From Chitinophagales bacterium (GTDB lineage: Bacteria; Bacteroidota; Bacteroidia; Chitinophagales; Chitinophagaceae): DNA of 43,943 bases. Location of the stretch: assembly GCA_015655015.1 (NCBI GenBank), contig JAATFV010000224.1, forward strand, positions 1 to 43,943, read 5' to 3'. Every line of letters begins with the position of its first letter. Positions within the stretch are counted from its first letter, which is position 1. A program made the translations under genes and the position numbers. Below the pieces are notes generated by a model, which saw only the letters and a program-made list of their open reading frames with translations, did not search any database and was not told where the DNA came from. This document shows positions 8,194-16,171 of this stretch, piece after piece.

Positions 8194-8286
8194 CCGGCGA
8201 AGGCCCGGCTGTTTCAGAAGACGGGTTCAATAAAATTGACTGGCCCGCGTTAAAGAAAATCACTAAAAAGACATTATAACCGAAGT

Positions 8287-8348
8287 AAATATGCCCGTGA
8301 ACGGCGTAGCCCTCACGAACACCTTTAAAAGACAAATATGCCCGTGAA
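8287..8348 (+). repeat. 15-bp start-region duplication with decoy ORF
   Basis: The 15-bp sequence AAATATGCCCGTGAA occurs at 8287-8301 and again at 8334-8348. The second copy carries the start ATG (8338) of the dehydrogenase. The first ATG (8291) opens an 18-codon frame that ends at 8347, overlapping the true start. An (AAT)n run follows at 8346-8360 and gives the N-terminal Asn stretch of the enzyme. Confidence 0.8.
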
Positions 8349-9279
8349 TAATAATAATAATAAAGTAATTATTACAGCAAAAACACACGAATACCTCTCA
8401 GAAAGATTAACACAAAAGGGATACACCGTTCGATACGAGCCTGCCATCACCTACGAAGAATTAGCGGACAGTCTGTCGGAAGTGGAGGGACTGATCGTCA
8501 CTACCCGCCTGAAGATCGATAAATTTATCCTGGACAAGGCCCCTGCTCTTCAATGGATCGGGCGCCTGGGCAGCGGAATGGAGCTGATAGACACCGTGTA
8601 TGCGGAATCCAAAGGTATCCGCTGTGTCAGCAGCCCTGAAGGGAACAGGAATGCGGTAGGAGAGCATGTATTGGGGATGCTGCTCACCCTGATGAATAAG
8701 ATCGCGAGCAGCAACAGGGAAGTAAAAGAAGGTAAATGGATCCGGGATGCCAACAGGGGCACGGAACTTACCGGCAAAACGGTAGGTATAGTGGGATTCG
8801 GTAATGCGGGAGGCGCTTTTGCCAGGCTCCTGTCTTCCTTCGATACAACGATCCTCGCTTACGATAAATACCGCTTCGACTTTGCAAAAGGCAATGTACG
8901 GGAAGCCTCCCTGGAACAGGTAGGCCGTTATGCCGATGTGATCAGCTTTCATGTACCCCTGACGGAGGAGACCTTCCATATGGCCGGAGATGCTTTCTTC
9001 GATTCGCTGGAAAGGAAGCCCTGGTTCATTAATGCCTCCAGGGGAAAAGTGCATGATACCGCGGCCCTGATAAGGGCCCTGGAAAAAGGAAAAATAGCCG
9101 GAGCCGCCCTGGATGTATTGGAGAATGAACAGCTGGGGTCCTATTCCGACCTTCAGCGGGAACAGCTGGACTGGCTGCTGGACCGGCCGGATGTCCTGAT
9201 CACCCCCCATATCGCAGGATACACGTTTGAAGCCTTCTTTAAAATGGCCAAAGTTATATTGGATAAATTAGGTATTTGA
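8338..9279 (+). CDS. D-isomer-specific 2-hydroxyacid dehydrogenase (phosphoglycerate dehydrogenase-like)
   Basis: This 313-residue NAD-dependent oxidoreductase has a Rossmann motif GIVGFGNAGG (residues 150-159). The catalytic triad is Arg235 (NASRGKV), Glu262 (DVLENEQ) and His291 (ITPHIAGYT), as in formate, glycerate and phosphoglycerate dehydrogenases. It has no ACT or other regulatory domain, so it is the short form. The exact 2-hydroxyacid is not decidable from motifs; serA-like use in serine synthesis is possible. The N-terminus MPVNNNNNK is encoded by an (AAT)n microsatellite. The start region is duplicated 47 bp upstream. Confidence 0.85.
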   Translation: MPVNNNNNKVIITAKTHEYLSERLTQKGYTVRYEPAITYEELADSLSEVEGLIVTTRLKIDKFILDKAPALQWIGRLGSGMELIDTVYAESKGIRCVSSPEGNRNAVGEHVLGMLLTLMNKIASSNREVKEGKWIRDANRGTELTGKTVGIVGFGNAGGAFARLLSSFDTTILAYDKYRFDFAKGNVREASLEQVGRYADVISFHVPLTEETFHMAGDAFFDSLERKPWFINASRGKVHDTAALIRALEKGKIAGAALDVLENEQLGSYSDLQREQLDWLLDRPDVLITPHIAGYTFEAFFKMAKVILDKLGI

Positions 9280-9344
9280 CGGGCCGTTCCGGGCCAATTC
9301 CCGGAAATGAATATAGTCTGCTATCCGTTTTGTATTATTTTTTT

Positions 9345-9403
9345 TATCTTTGCGGTTATGATGCAACGCTTCGGATCCCTTTCTGAGGCGTTGTATTTTT
9401 TTT
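9345..9403 (+). promoter_or_regulatory. greA promoter and leader with terminator-like hairpin
   Basis: A -7 element TATCTTTG (9345-9352) matches TAnnTTTG exactly; TTTG at 9329-9332 is a poorly spaced -33 candidate. The predicted transcript starts near 9359 and soon folds into a 9-bp stem (9364-9372 with 9385-9393, one G-U pair, 12-nt loop). A T8 run (9396-9403) follows almost directly. This is the shape of an intrinsic terminator or attenuator 26 nt before the start codon. Confidence 0.6.
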
Positions 9404-9429
9404 CTATTGTAAACCGAAAGGAGGGAACT

Positions 9430-9903
9430 ATGAGTGGGGTAACCTATTTTACTAAAGAAGCTCTGGAGCAATTGAAAGCCGAGCTCCAACGATTGAAAGC
9501 AGTGGAAAGACCTGCTGCGTCCAAAGCCATTGCAGAAGCCCGCGAGAAAGGCGATCTCCGGGAAAACGCGGAATATGACGCAGCCAAAGAGGCCCAGGGC
9601 CTCCTGGAAGCCAAGATACAAAAACTGGACAGCGACCTGTCTAATGCACGTGTCATCGACGAAGGCACTATCGATGTCAGTAAAGTTTCCATACTGACAA
9701 AAGTCACCGTTACCAATCTTACCAATAAGAAACAAATGACCTATCACCTGGTGTCGGAAACAGAAGCGGATCTGAAGCTGGGAAAGATCTCCGTCACATC
9801 TCCCATCGGTAAAGGCCTGCTGGGCAAGCAGGTTGGCGAAACAGCCGAAGTACGGGTGCCGGCCGGCGTCCTTACGTTCAAAGTGGAAAACATCACCGTA
9901 TGA
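9430..9903 (+). CDS. greA: transcription elongation factor GreA
   Basis: This 157-residue factor enters the secondary channel of RNA polymerase and triggers transcript cleavage in backtracked complexes. The start at ATG 9430 is fixed by a strong Shine-Dalgarno sequence (AAAGGAGGG, 9417-9425) and by the conserved N-terminus YFTKEALEQLKAELQRLK. The coiled-coil tip REKGDLRENAEYDAAKEAQ carries the acidic residues of the active tip. The C-terminal FKBP-like domain includes ISVTSPIGKGLLGKQVGE. It overlaps the HIT gene by 4 bp (ATGA). Its leader carries a terminator-like hairpin. Confidence 0.96.
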   Translation: MSGVTYFTKEALEQLKAELQRLKAVERPAASKAIAEAREKGDLRENAEYDAAKEAQGLLEAKIQKLDSDLSNARVIDEGTIDVSKVSILTKVTVTNLTNKKQMTYHLVSETEADLKLGKISVTSPIGKGLLGKQVGETAEVRVPAGVLTFKVENITV

Positions 9904-10292
9904 CCATTTTCTCAAAGATCATCGCCGGCGAAATTCCTGCTTATAAAATAGCGGAGAACGACCAGTTCTTTGCCTTCCTGGATATATTCCCGCTCCGCGA
10001 AGGACATACTTTGGTCGTGCCGAAGATGGAAGTAGATAAATTTTTCGACCTGCCGGACACCTGCCTGGCAAACTTGTTACTATTTGCCAAACCCATCGCT
10101 AAAGCTATCGAATCGGCATTCGATTGTGATCGCTGCGGCCTGGCGGTGATCGGCCTGGAAGTCCCTCATGCTCATCTGCACCTGGTCCCGGTGAATGATT
10201 CCGATGACCTGAATTTTACCCGGGCTAAGCTCAAATTAAGCCCGGAACAGCTAAAAGCAGCACAGGAAAAAATCCTCCGTCACCTGGCATGA
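9900..10292 (+). CDS. HIT family nucleotide hydrolase/transferase
   Basis: This 130-residue protein begins TIFSKIIAGEIPAYKIAENDQFFAFLDIFPLREGHTLVVPK, the typical Hint/HinT opening. The histidine triad HAHLHLVPV (His90, His92, His94) is present. HIT proteins hydrolyse AMP-lysine-like phosphoramidates; the natural substrate here is unknown. Its start overlaps the greA stop (ATGA at 9900-9903), so the two are translated in tandem, an arrangement I believe is common in Bacteroidota. A 39-bp gap separates it from acpS. Confidence 0.93.
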   Translation: MTIFSKIIAGEIPAYKIAENDQFFAFLDIFPLREGHTLVVPKMEVDKFFDLPDTCLANLLLFAKPIAKAIESAFDCDRCGLAVIGLEVPHAHLHLVPVNDSDDLNFTRAKLKLSPEQLKAAQEKILRHLA

Positions 10293-10331
10293 GCATCTGG
10301 CCTGAATAGTACTTACTATAATTGTTATAAC

Positions 10332-10712
10332 ATGATCGCAGGACTGGGAATTGATCTGACAGAAGTTGAACGGATAGCCGCCAGCATCAGCAAAGGGCAT
10401 GGCTTCCGGGAGCTGGTGTTCTCCCCGAATGAGATCAATTATTGCGAAACGAAAACGAATAAATTCGAACATTACGCGGCCCGTTTTGCCGCAAAAGAAG
10501 CTTTTTTTAAAGCGCTGGGAACAGGATGGGCCCAAGGAACGGCTTTTAATGAAGTGGAGATCACCAACGATGACAGGGGAAAGCCGCAGCTGGCTTTGTT
10601 GGGCGCCACTAAAAAGTCCCTGGATACATGGGGAATACTTAAAATATCCCTTTCTTTGTCCCACCTTAAGACCATAGCGTCCGCCGTAGTAATTATAGAA
10701 AAGCAATCATGA
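10332..10712 (+). CDS. acpS: holo-[acyl-carrier-protein] synthase
   Basis: This 126-residue AcpS-type phosphopantetheinyl transferase moves 4'-phosphopantetheine from CoA to a serine of ACP. The metal-binding motif GLGIDLTEVERI (Asp8) and the motif RFAAKEAFFKALGTG (Glu56, Lys60) are intact. It overlaps the ligase gene by 4 bp (10709-10712), so it is translated as part of the first pigment operon, although it may also serve fatty acid synthesis. A second, Sfp-type PPTase lies at 34771. Confidence 0.94.
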   Translation: MIAGLGIDLTEVERIAASISKGHGFRELVFSPNEINYCETKTNKFEHYAARFAAKEAFFKALGTGWAQGTAFNEVEITNDDRGKPQLALLGATKKSLDTWGILKISLSLSHLKTIASAVVIIEKQS

Positions 10713-12001
10713 GCCTTACAGCAGCAGCCTATCGAACGACCGATGAATTACATGTTACGCAGGAACAGCAACTGCAGGAGTTATTAGCTTATCTCAACCG
10801 GTACTCCCCTTTTTACCGGGAACTATTTGCCAAACATTCGATCGATATCAATACTATCAAGACCCCCGGCGACCTTAGCGGTTTACCCACCACCAGTAAA
10901 GAAGACCTGCAGCAGCGCAACGGGGACTTCTTATGCGTGCCGGGGAATAAGATCATAGAATACGCTTCCACTTCCGGGACTTTAGGCAGCCCCGTTACCA
11001 TCGGCCTTACGGAAAATGATCTGAACCGGCTGGCCTATAATGAATACAATTCTTTTAAATGCGCCGATGGATCTTCCGATGATATCTATCAGCTGATGCT
11101 TACCCTGGACAGGCAGTTTATGGCGGGAATAGCCTATTATTCCGGTTTACGCAAGCTGGGGGCAGGCATTATACGCCTGGGACCCGGCGTTCCTTCCCTC
11201 CAGTGGGAGACCATTCAGCGGCTTAAGCCGACGGCCATCGTAGCGGTCCCCTCCTTTATTCTGAAGCTGATCCAATTTGCAAAAGACAATAAGATCGATC
11301 TAAACGCCTCTTCTGTCAAAAAGGCTATTTGCATCGGCGAAAATATTCGCAACACCGATTTCTCTTTGAATATACTGGGGAAAAAAATAAAAGAAGGCTG
11401 GGATCTTCATTTGTATTCTACCTATGCCTCCACTGAAATGCAAACGGCCTTTACGGAATGCAGCGAAGGACGGGGAGGGCACCTGCAGCCCGGCCTGCTG
11501 ATCGTGGAATTACTGGATGAAAATAATCAGCTCGTGCCGCCCAACACACCCGGAGAAGTTACCATTACCACCTTAGGCGTGGAAGGGATGCCGCTGCTGC
11601 GTTATAAAACAGGCGATATCTGCCTGTACGATGAAACGCCCTGCGCCTGCGGCCGGACAAGCCTGCGGCTATCGCCGATCATCGGCCGGAAAAAACAAAT
11701 GATCAAGTTTAAAGGAACTACCCTCTATCCTCCTGCCTTATTCGATCTGTTAAATGAAATGGAAGAGGTGCTGGATTTCGTGGTAGAGGTCTATTCCAAT
11801 GAAGTCGGCCTCGATGAGGTGCTGCTCCACCTTCTGCCTGCTGACTATAGCGAAGCCTGCGACCACCGGATAAGGGCCTATCTGCAGGCCAGGCTGCGTG
11901 TGAGCCCGCATATTACTTATGTCTCCGCTGAAAAAATACAAAAAATGCATTTTCCCGAAGCAAGCAGAAAAATTGTCAAATTCGTGGACAGGCGGAGCTG
12001 A
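10709..12001 (+). CDS. PaaK-like adenylate-forming ligase (probable 4-hydroxycinnamate activation)
   Basis: This 430-residue member of the phenylacetate-CoA ligase branch shows the phosphate-binding loop STSGTLGSPVTIG, the YASTEMQTAF adenine-site motif and LLRYKTGDICLYD with the ribose-binding Asp. CACGRTSLRLSPIIGRKKQMIKFKG forms the hinge, with the family's Cys pair, and a small C-terminal domain follows. These enzymes adenylate an aryl acid and pass it to CoA or a carrier protein. Its place between acpS (4-bp overlap) and the ammonia-lyase suggests it loads the coumaroyl starter of the polyene onto an ACP. The substrate is inferred from context. Confidence 0.85.
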   Translation: MSLTAAAYRTTDELHVTQEQQLQELLAYLNRYSPFYRELFAKHSIDINTIKTPGDLSGLPTTSKEDLQQRNGDFLCVPGNKIIEYASTSGTLGSPVTIGLTENDLNRLAYNEYNSFKCADGSSDDIYQLMLTLDRQFMAGIAYYSGLRKLGAGIIRLGPGVPSLQWETIQRLKPTAIVAVPSFILKLIQFAKDNKIDLNASSVKKAICIGENIRNTDFSLNILGKKIKEGWDLHLYSTYASTEMQTAFTECSEGRGGHLQPGLLIVELLDENNQLVPPNTPGEVTITTLGVEGMPLLRYKTGDICLYDETPCACGRTSLRLSPIIGRKKQMIKFKGTTLYPPALFDLLNEMEEVLDFVVEVYSNEVGLDEVLLHLLPADYSEACDHRIRAYLQARLRVSPHITYVSAEKIQKMHFPEASRKIVKFVDRRS

Positions 12002-12007
12002 AAAAAA

Positions 12008-12034
12008 TTGCGATTCATAAATGGTTTAACTTTG
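12008..12034 (+). promoter_or_regulatory. promoter candidate for the ammonia-lyase gene
   Basis: TTG (12008-12010) and TAACTTTG (12027-12034) are spaced by 16 nt, close to the Bacteroidota TTG/TAnnTTTG pattern. They lie just after the ligase stop and about 70 bp before ATG 12105, so the lyase and downstream KS genes may have their own start of transcription. Confidence 0.5.
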
Positions 12035-12104
12035 CGGAAACCTGATTTTTGAATAGCATAATCTTTTGATCATTAACACGTTATATAAATAAACTTTGCT
12101 CCCC

Positions 12105-13667
12105 ATGATACCTGTTGGACAAGACACCCTTTCTTTAGAACAGTTTTCGGATATCTTATTCAAAAAAAAGACCGTTACCCTTACCGGATCAGCCTTAGAT
12201 AATATCGATACCAATTTTCGTTTTCTGCAGGAGTTTTCGGCCGACAAGCTGATTTACGGGATCAATACCGGCTTTGGCCCCATGGCGCAATACAGAGTGA
12301 AAGAGGAAAGCCTTTTACAGCTTCAGTACAATCTCATCAGAAGCCACAGCTCCGGCAGCGGACGCCTGATGTCCGCTTTTCTGGCAAAAGCTGTAATGAT
12401 CGCCCGCCTGAACAGCCTGATGCAGGGATATTCCGGCGTGCACACCGAAGTCGTGGAATTGCTCAGGGAGCTGATCAATAAAGACGTCAGCCCCTGTATT
12501 TACGAACATGGGGGAGTGGGCGCCAGCGGGGACCTGGTGCAGTTAGCTCATCTTGCCCTGGTGCTGATCGGTGAAGGAGAAGTGATCTTTGAAGACAAGG
12601 TGCAGCCGACTAAAGACATATTCGACAAGCTTGCCATAAAGCCTCTTTCCATCCATGTCCGTGAAGGGTTAGCGATCCTGAATGGTACTTCAGCCATGAC
12701 CGGCATCGGGATCGTAAATATTATCCAGGCTCAGAAATTATTGCGGTGGTCCGTGATCCTCTCGGCGATGACGAATGAAATCGTAGAGGCTTATAATGAT
12801 CACTACTCCTACGAATTAAATATTGTAAAACACCATAGGGGACAGAACAGGATCGCGGCGATGATGCGCGAAATACTGAAGGACAGTAAAATGATCCGTA
12901 ACCGCTCTGAACATCTGTATCATCCCGGCAAGCTGGAAGAGGAAGTTTTTGAAGATAAAGTGCAGGAGTATTATTCTTTACGGTGTATTACCCAGGTACT
13001 GGGTCCTGTTTATGATACGATCAGCAATGCTGAAAAGGTGCTGGTGGAGGAATTGAATTCCGTCAATGACAATCCCGTGATCGATCATGTCAACCAGAAT
13101 GTCTTTCATGGCGGGAATTTCCACGGGGATTATGTTTCCCTGGAAATGGATAAGCTGAAGATAGCGATCACCCGGTTGTCCATGCTCTCCGAAAGACAGC
13201 TGAACTACCTCCTGAATGACAAGCTCAATCAAAAATTCCCGCCTTTTGTCAACCTCGGTGTATTGGGGTTGAATTTTGGGATGCAGGGGGTGCAGTTCAC
13301 GGCCACTTCTACGGTAGCGGAAAATCAGACCCTGTCTTTCCCGATGTATGTTCATAGCATTCCCAACAACAATGATAATCAGGACATCGTCAGCATGGGG
13401 TGCAATGCGGCGCTGATGACCAAAAGGGTGATCGATAACTCTTTTGAGGTGCTGGGCATCCAGCTGATGACCATCCTTCAGGCAGTCGATTACCTGGATT
13501 GCAGCTCCAGGCTGGCCGCCAGTACCCGGTCTCTTTACAGGGAAGTGCGTCAGTTCTTTCCGAAATTCATTGAGGATACTCCTAAATATAAGGACGTTGA
13601 AAAGGTGCGGAGCTACCTGGAGACGGCAGACCCGGCCTTTTCATTCAAGGCCCTGGCATCGTCTTAG
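12105..13667 (+). CDS. aromatic amino acid ammonia-lyase (tyrosine/histidine ammonia-lyase family)
   Basis: This 520-residue enzyme starts at ATG 12105. Ala140-Ser141-Gly142 (GGVGASGDLVQLAHL) form the MIO electrophile; Tyr51 in YGINTGFG is the catalytic lid tyrosine, and NDNPVID and QDIVSMGCNAA are further active-site motifs. Members of this family in flexirubin clusters, such as the Flavobacterium johnsoniae enzyme, deaminate tyrosine to 4-coumarate, the polyene starter. The selectivity pair reads Ser80-His81, as in histidine lyases, rather than the His-Leu of Rhodobacter tyrosine lyase, so tyrosine use is inferred from the neighbours and not from this motif. It has a promoter candidate of its own. 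Confidence 0.9.
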   Translation: MIPVGQDTLSLEQFSDILFKKKTVTLTGSALDNIDTNFRFLQEFSADKLIYGINTGFGPMAQYRVKEESLLQLQYNLIRSHSSGSGRLMSAFLAKAVMIARLNSLMQGYSGVHTEVVELLRELINKDVSPCIYEHGGVGASGDLVQLAHLALVLIGEGEVIFEDKVQPTKDIFDKLAIKPLSIHVREGLAILNGTSAMTGIGIVNIIQAQKLLRWSVILSAMTNEIVEAYNDHYSYELNIVKHHRGQNRIAAMMREILKDSKMIRNRSEHLYHPGKLEEEVFEDKVQEYYSLRCITQVLGPVYDTISNAEKVLVEELNSVNDNPVIDHVNQNVFHGGNFHGDYVSLEMDKLKIAITRLSMLSERQLNYLLNDKLNQKFPPFVNLGVLGLNFGMQGVQFTATSTVAENQTLSFPMYVHSIPNNNDNQDIVSMGCNAALMTKRVIDNSFEVLGIQLMTILQAVDYLDCSSRLAASTRSLYREVRQFFPKFIEDTPKYKDVEKVRSYLETADPAFSFKALASS

Positions 13668-13721
13668 AACGATTGGCATTTTTATTTGCCTCAGTGAGGG
13701 CTTCACCGTACATTGGCTCCG

Positions 13722-14174
13722 ATGAGTCCGGCAGATCAAAAACCTAACTCCATGATACTGGAAGAAGATATCCTCCCTTTAATACCGCAAAGGCCTCCCT
13801 TTGTAATGATAGGTCAATTGCTTTATTCCGATGAGAGCACTACCCGCACTGTGTTCCGTATCTCCGAAGAAAATATTTTCGTCGAAAATGGCCGGTTCCG
13901 TGAGCCCGGATTAATGGAAAATATTGCCCAGACTGCCGCCGCCAGGGCCGGGTATATCGCCAGGAGGAGCAACCAGCCTGTACAGGTCGGATACATCGGC
14001 GCTGTCAGGAACCTGGAAATAGCCGCCGACCTGCCTGTGACGGGCGATGAATTGATGACGGAAATAACTATCAGGGACCAGGTTTTTGATGTCACCATCA
14101 TTAATGGAAAAGTGTGGTGTAAGGATGCCGTCGTAGCGCAATGTGAAATGAAAATATTTATCAGACCGGCATGA
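13722..14174 (+). CDS. HotDog-fold ACP dehydratase-like protein, catalytic His replaced
   Basis: The start is ATG 13722 (150 residues) or in-frame ATG 13752 (MILEEDILPLIPQRPPFVM), which is closer to the family N-terminus. The HotDog core is visible, but where FabZ has GHFP the sequence reads NGRFREPGLMENIAQTAA. The general-base His is Arg58, while the acidic residue Glu66 is retained. A full dehydratase with His is encoded at 32760, so this protein could be a partner subunit or act on an unusual substrate. It overlaps the next KS gene by 4 bp (ATGA). Role in the polyene pathway is by context. Confidence 0.8.
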   Translation: MSPADQKPNSMILEEDILPLIPQRPPFVMIGQLLYSDESTTRTVFRISEENIFVENGRFREPGLMENIAQTAAARAGYIARRSNQPVQVGYIGAVRNLEIAADLPVTGDELMTEITIRDQVFDVTIINGKVWCKDAVVAQCEMKIFIRPA

Positions 14175-15481
14175 GGAACGCAGACGTCTATATTGTTTCG
14201 GATAATATCGTATCCCCGCTTGGGCTGACGACAGCTGCCAATTTTTCGCAGCTGAAAAAAGGTATTTCCGGGATACGGCTGCAGGATGATAGTACGATGT
14301 CTCCCCAGCCTTTTTATGCCTCCTTGTTTGGGGAGAAGGACGGGTTGGTGGGTTTGCCGGCGCCAGACGAGACTTTTTCGGTTGCAAAATCAGGACCAGC
14401 CATAAAACAGCGTTCGACGCAATGGTATACCAAATTCGAGCGACTGCTGATAACATCCATCAGGGATGCCTTGCAGACCAGCGGTATCGATGCGGACGAT
14501 AAAAAGACCGTGCTGATCATTTCTTCCACCAAAGGGAATATCAGTCTGCTGGAGACAGCTGCGCAGGTATCCGGGCCAGGGGGGATAGCCGGCCTGCAAC
14601 CGGCTGTTTCAGCTTCGGGGTTTGGAGTTCAAGCCTCACGCGCCCTGCAACCTGTCTCGGGACTCCAATCCGGCTCCCGGCTTGACCCGGCGCTGAAAGA
14701 GCGGATCGCGCTGCATACTTCGGCCGGATTGATCGCTGAATACTTTGGGTTCATAAATCCCCCGATAGTAGCCTCCAATGCCTGCATCTCCGGAATAATG
14801 GCGATCCTGACAGGCTCGCGGCTGATCAGGTCCGGGCAATATGAAAATGCCATTATTGCCGGGGCCGATGTTATTTCAAATTTCGTATTGTCAGGGTTTC
14901 AATCTTTCCAGGCTATCAGCTCCAGGCCCTGCAAACCATTCGACCGGTCAAGGGATGGTATAACTTTAGGAGAGGGGGCAGCCACCGTTGTTCTTTCGGC
15001 TCATCAAAAATATGCCGGCGGTATAAAAATTATGGGCGGCTCGACCAGCAATGATGCCAACCATCTTTCTGCGCCTTCCCGCACCGGAGCCGAGCTGGGT
15101 CATTCCATAACGACAGCCTTATTACAGTCCGGACTTTCGCCAACGGACATCGATTTTATTTCAGCACACGGAACGGCTACCGTTTATAATGACGAAATGG
15201 AAGCCAGGGCTATTACACTGGCTAACCTGCAGACTGTTCCCGTAAATAGCCTGAAAGGGTATTATGGACATACGTTGGGAGCAGCCGGCCTGATCGAATC
15301 GATTATTGCGGCTCAGTCCCTGAAGGAAAACCTTGTCTTGCCGACCATCGGATTCGAAGAGATCGGCGTGTCACAACCTTTGAATATTTGCAGTACGTTA
15401 CTTTCTGCTCCCCTGCAGTATTGCCTGAAGACAGCTTCCGGGTTCGGCGGTTGTAATGCGGCATTAGTGCTGAGTAAATAA
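14171..15481 (+). CDS. beta-ketoacyl-ACP synthase (KS), catalytically complete
   Basis: This 436-residue KAS I/II-type enzyme has the full Cys-His-His set: Cys205 in SNACISG, His333 in SAHGTATV and His367 in YYGHTLGAAG. FGGCNAALVLSK closes the protein. It would condense malonyl-ACP with an acyl-ACP in polyene elongation. Between about residues 135 and 175 it carries a Gly/Ser/Ala/Gln-rich insertion (bases around 14570-14695) absent from ordinary FabF proteins, likely a surface loop just before the Cys region. The start overlaps the HotDog stop by 4 bp. Confidence 0.9.
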   Translation: MRNADVYIVSDNIVSPLGLTTAANFSQLKKGISGIRLQDDSTMSPQPFYASLFGEKDGLVGLPAPDETFSVAKSGPAIKQRSTQWYTKFERLLITSIRDALQTSGIDADDKKTVLIISSTKGNISLLETAAQVSGPGGIAGLQPAVSASGFGVQASRALQPVSGLQSGSRLDPALKERIALHTSAGLIAEYFGFINPPIVASNACISGIMAILTGSRLIRSGQYENAIIAGADVISNFVLSGFQSFQAISSRPCKPFDRSRDGITLGEGAATVVLSAHQKYAGGIKIMGGSTSNDANHLSAPSRTGAELGHSITTALLQSGLSPTDIDFISAHGTATVYNDEMEARAITLANLQTVPVNSLKGYYGHTLGAAGLIESIIAAQSLKENLVLPTIGFEEIGVSQPLNICSTLLSAPLQYCLKTASGFGGCNAALVLSK

Positions 15482-15515
15482 TAAATTATGAACCGTAAAT
15501 AAATTATGAATCGTA
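15480..15515. repeat. 18-bp tandem duplication of a translation start
   Basis: Units 15480-15497 and 15498-15515 differ at one base. Each contains an ATG followed by Asn-Arg codons. The first ATG (15488) meets a stop after four codons (15500-15502); the second (15506) starts the KS-like gene. Confidence 0.9.
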
Positions 15516-16171
15516 TCACCGGCAGTTGCAGGATCAGTGAACAATCCATTAGCAGGAACGGAGACATCGTATTCGAAAATAAAGGGGTGGATGCAGCAGG
15601 CTTTCTTCTTTCAGCTTACCGCCATTTTGAATGGAATTATCCTAAGTTTTACAAAATGGATAACCTGAGTAAATTAGGATGGCTGGCCACCGAAGTGCTG
15701 CTGAAGGAAGGCTTCAACGCAACAGCCTACCGGCCGGAGGAGGTAGGAATAACGCTTGCCAATGCCAATTCCAGCCTCGATACGGACCTGAAATATTATG
15801 AAACGGTAAAAGAGATCCCAAGCCCTGCCTTGTTCGTCTATACTTTGCCGAATATCATGATCGGCGAGATCTGTATCCGGAATAATTTTAAAGGGGAGAG
15901 CGCTTTTTTTGTGTCTCCGCAGTTCGATCCGGTTTTTTTGGAACGGTATGTAAACGACCTGCTGAATAATGATGTGCTGCAGGTTTGTATTTGCGGATGG
16001 GTGGACCTGCTGGGCGATGAATACAAGGCGGTGTTGTACCTGGTGGAAAAGGACGGGAAAGGATCCGGGAGGCTGTCAAAGGAGATAACCGCTGGTGGGG
16101 CGGAAGGTCCTGCCGGCATTCCTTTCACAAAAGAGAATATTCATAAAATATTTCGGGCAGAAAATGGATAA
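15506..16171 (+). CDS. half-length ketosynthase-like protein (no catalytic Cys/His)
   Basis: This 221-residue protein resembles only the N-terminal thiolase-fold half of a ketosynthase. The segment VGITLANANSSLDTDLKYYETVKEIPSPALFVYTLPNIMIGEICIRNNFKGESAFFV follows the KS core order, but the nucleophile position has no Cys and the second half with both His is absent. It ends by overlapping the next KS gene by 8 bp (16164-16171). Such small KS-like proteins accompany aryl polyene and flexirubin operons; a structural or chain-length-factor role is inference. The start at 15506 is a duplicated start region. No frameshift to a missing half is visible downstream. Confidence 0.7.
   Translation: MNRITGSCRISEQSISRNGDIVFENKGVDAAGFLLSAYRHFEWNYPKFYKMDNLSKLGWLATEVLLKEGFNATAYRPEEVGITLANANSSLDTDLKYYETVKEIPSPALFVYTLPNIMIGEICIRNNFKGESAFFVSPQFDPVFLERYVNDLLNNDVLQVCICGWVDLLGDEYKAVLYLVEKDGKGSGRLSKEITAGGAEGPAGIPFTKENIHKIFRAENG

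Noticed and set aside
8163..8280. Short open frame after rsmA reading as an acidic then basic peptide (GFNKIDWPALKKITKKTL)
   Set aside because: It looks coding-like but has no ATG, GTG or TTG start and is only about 40 codons; a remnant or chance frame cannot be told apart.
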